A DNA stretch of 7,520 bases, taken from assembly GCA_030690925.1 (NCBI GenBank), contig JAUYFO010000068.1:1-7520 (forward strand), given 5' to 3'. Of the stretch, positions 6,172 to 7,520 are shown in pieces. The notes below the pieces were generated by a model. That model was given only the letters and a program-made list of their open reading frames with translations. It did no database searches and was not told the origin of the DNA. A program made the translations under genes and the position numbers. The stretch's first letter is position 1. Every line of letters starts with the position of its first letter. This stretch comes from Candidatus Moraniibacteriota bacterium. Lineage in GTDB: Bacteria; Patescibacteriota; Minisyncoccia; Moranbacterales; UBA1568.

Positions 6172-6191
6172 ATAGTGATAATAAATGACTT

Positions 6192-6551
6192 TCACAAGCC
6201 TTTTTCCTCATGATTCTCCTCTTTTTCTCCCCGAACCTCAATAACCCCCCGAATCACCGCCATCACCATGAAATAGTAGGCATAGATAGCAAATTCCTCG
6301 GCCTGCTCCTTTCTCCCCAAAAAAAGCAACATTGGAGTAAAAGCCAAAAAAAACACCGCTGGCCACGCTAGGTACCGACTAGCAATCGGTCCGATAATCG
6401 ACCAAATAAAGACAAGAAAAATTGCAATCTCAACGATATTCCAATTAAAGGATATACCCATCAAGATTCCAGCACCCAGCAATCCAATATCCAATTTTCT
6501 CCCCCTCACAAAAGTTTCAATAAAATCTCTTTGATTCTGAATACGATCCAT
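6192..6551 (-). CDS. Small hydrophobic membrane protein of unknown function (119 residues)
   Basis: I do not recognise a named family. The protein has three or four predicted membrane segments (about 22-34, 36-56, 60-78 and 84-104). A short basic N-terminus (DRIQNQRDFIETFVRGRK) and a charged Glu/Lys-rich tail (RGEKEENHEEKGL) flank them. The most distinctive part is GRKEQAEEFAIYAYYFMVM (79-97), a charged loop running into an aromatic helix. It starts at ATG 6551, 20 bp after the stop of the large membrane protein, with no terminator between, so the two are probably co-transcribed and may act together in the membrane. The Shine-Dalgarno is weak. The tail ends in TGA, which argues against recoding of TGA in this genome. 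A real gene is likely given its membrane pattern, position and uninterrupted frame; its function is unknown. Confidence 0.75.
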   Translation of the reverse strand: MDRIQNQRDFIETFVRGRKLDIGLLGAGILMGISFNWNIVEIAIFLVFIWSIIGPIASRYLAWPAVFFLAFTPMLLFLGRKEQAEEFAIYAYYFMVMAVIRGVIEVRGEKEENHEEKGL

Positions 6552-6571
6552 ACGGGTCTTTCACTTATGAA

Positions 6572-7520
6572 TTATTCTTTTTTTCGTAATACAGACGCTG
6601 CTCCAACAACAATGAGTAATAAAGTTATTCCAGATATCCACTGGCCAAGATAGAAAAGTCGAAGTGGCGCATAATACATCTCAATCGTTCCCCCAGACAG
6701 GTTTCCGTCTATTTCCCATGCATTGGCATATTTCACATTCTCATCTCTCTCAAGCTCGACACGCTTCCCATCGCGCGATACGTACTCAGCCCTCCAGAGC
6801 AGGTCATACTTCTCATTCAAAAATACATGAGACCGGTTCATGAGTCCGTCAACAGCCACTACCGTTTTTTTCGAATTCGGCCGCTTATAACTTAAGGCAG
6901 AAGCTCCCTTCCATAGACTCTGCACTTTCTCAGAAAGCCCTTCAGGGCTCGACTTTACGAAGACATCTTGTTCATCTGTTGAATACACATATGGAAACAC
7001 TCTCTTCTCATCAATTTGATACAGTGTAAAGAATTCATTGTCCGTTATGCGCTTTATTGCTCCGACACCCTCTAAGTATTTTCTAGACTCTTCCATTTTT
7101 TCAATACTATCAGACTTGGCATCCTTATGATAAAAAATATATTTCACACCAATCAGCCCGTACAGATCTGTTATCCATTGAGGATCGTATTGCGCGTTTT
7201 CAAAATCCTGTGCAAATTTCCAACCCGGTATATATGGTGCCGTCAGTTCAACAAACGGCTGACTATAGAAATATCGTGCCACATGCGGACCGTTCACTTT
7301 CCACTCTGGAAGACTGACCCGTCCGATACTCGATCCAGGAGAGTATGGTAACATAGTAATTTTATAATCCTCTTTGTCAGCCTTAAGAAGGGGTATAACG
7401 GTATAATATGCCTCCGGAACTTTCACGATAGCGCTCTGTTTTGCTGTGTGAAAATCCTTGGCTTTCTGAGTAGAAAAAATATAACTCAACTTCGTCTGTA
7501 TACCACCAGCATAGAATGGC
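6572..7520 (-). CDS. C-terminal part of a large YfhO-like membrane protein, N-terminus beyond window edge
   Basis: The frame is open to the right edge: codons upstream of the TTG at 7489 continue as PFYAGGIQTK, so that TTG is internal and the gene is cut. The visible 315 residues are mostly an extracytoplasmic region with one C-terminal helix (LFYLGQWISGITLLLIVVGAASVL) and a basic RKKE end. Hallmarks of YfhO-like or arabinofuranosyltransferase-like giant membrane proteins are present: DLYGLIGVKYIFY, EFFTLYQIDEKRVFPYVY, HVFLNEKYDLLWRAEY, and NAWEIDG followed by IEMYYAPLRLFYLGQWIS. Family members have a dozen or so N-terminal membrane helices with a GT-C-like layout and are thought to transfer sugars from polyprenyl-phosphate donors to envelope glycans. 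That would make the GT2 product in this window a plausible donor, which is inference only. The missing N-terminal part would hold any catalytic residues. It ends in TAA, 20 bp before the small membrane protein. Confidence 0.8.
   Translation of the reverse strand, partial: PFYAGGIQTKLSYIFSTQKAKDFHTAKQSAIVKVPEAYYTVIPLLKADKEDYKITMLPYSPGSSIGRVSLPEWKVNGPHVARYFYSQPFVELTAPYIPGWKFAQDFENAQYDPQWITDLYGLIGVKYIFYHKDAKSDSIEKMEESRKYLEGVGAIKRITDNEFFTLYQIDEKRVFPYVYSTDEQDVFVKSSPEGLSEKVQSLWKGASALSYKRPNSKKTVVAVDGLMNRSHVFLNEKYDLLWRAEYVSRDGKRVELERDENVKYANAWEIDGNLSGGTIEMYYAPLRLFYLGQWISGITLLLIVVGAASVLRKKE

Noticed and set aside
6155..6182. Plus-strand promoter TTGACT-16-GATAAT
   Set aside because: It would only drive antisense transcription into the 119-residue gene, and the hexamers are by-products of the AT-rich dyads. 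It is kept as a remark in a finding, not as a feature.
7487..7489. Start codon of the right-edge gene at TTG 7489
   Set aside because: The frame continues without a stop to the window edge (PFYAGGIQTK), so the gene is a 5'-truncated part of a larger protein.
1..7520. CRISPR array, tandem repeats, transposon ends or alternative genetic code
   Set aside because: No regularly spaced repeats or terminal inverted repeats with a transposase were seen. All three stop codons end genes at sensible places.

Overview
The window is a bacterial cell-envelope polysaccharide or glycolipid region. Every gene I can support lies on the minus strand, so transcription runs from right to left. All frames read with the standard bacterial code: TAA, TAG and TGA all occur as stops at sensible protein ends. 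The gene content suggests an uncultivated bacterium, possibly of the Patescibacteria/CPR group. It includes a short GT2-Ugd-GT4-flippase-like string, a YfhO-like giant membrane protein followed by a tiny membrane protein, and mostly weak Shine-Dalgarno sequences. That taxonomic guess is an inference and cannot be fixed from this sequence alone.

Left part (1-4605): a probable four-gene operon. In transcription order it holds a GT2 polyprenyl-phosphate-type glycosyltransferase (4568-3627), UDP-glucose 6-dehydrogenase (3563-2253), a GT4 glycosyltransferase (2174-963), and a lysylphosphatidylglycerol-synthase-TM/UPF0104 flippase-like membrane protein (916 to the left edge, unfinished). Gaps are 46-78 bp with no terminator between genes. 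A good sigma-70-type promoter (TTGCCA, 17 bp, TAAAAT) sits so close to the GT2 start that the mRNA may be almost leaderless. Together the genes could make UDP-glucuronate, load a sugar onto a lipid carrier, extend a glycan with GT4, and handle the lipid-linked product at the membrane.

Middle part (4569-6191): a 349-bp spacer, then a self-contained gene for an AAA_14/DUF4143 ATPase with its own promoter, a strong Shine-Dalgarno and a downstream bidirectional hairpin terminator. It is visibly more AT-rich than the left operon and looks like an acquired single-gene unit. The spacer also holds a perfect TATAAT on the plus strand, two compact hairpins and the terminator in order, which together form a candidate small RNA.

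Right part (6192-7520): the C-terminal part of a large YfhO-like membrane protein runs in from the right edge. A 119-residue hydrophobic protein of unknown function follows 20 bp downstream, probably in the same transcript.

I see no tRNA, rRNA, CRISPR array, transposase or integrase. The points most worth follow-up are the plus-strand RNA candidate, the nested inverted repeats over the ATPase promoter, and the uncertain ATPase start.
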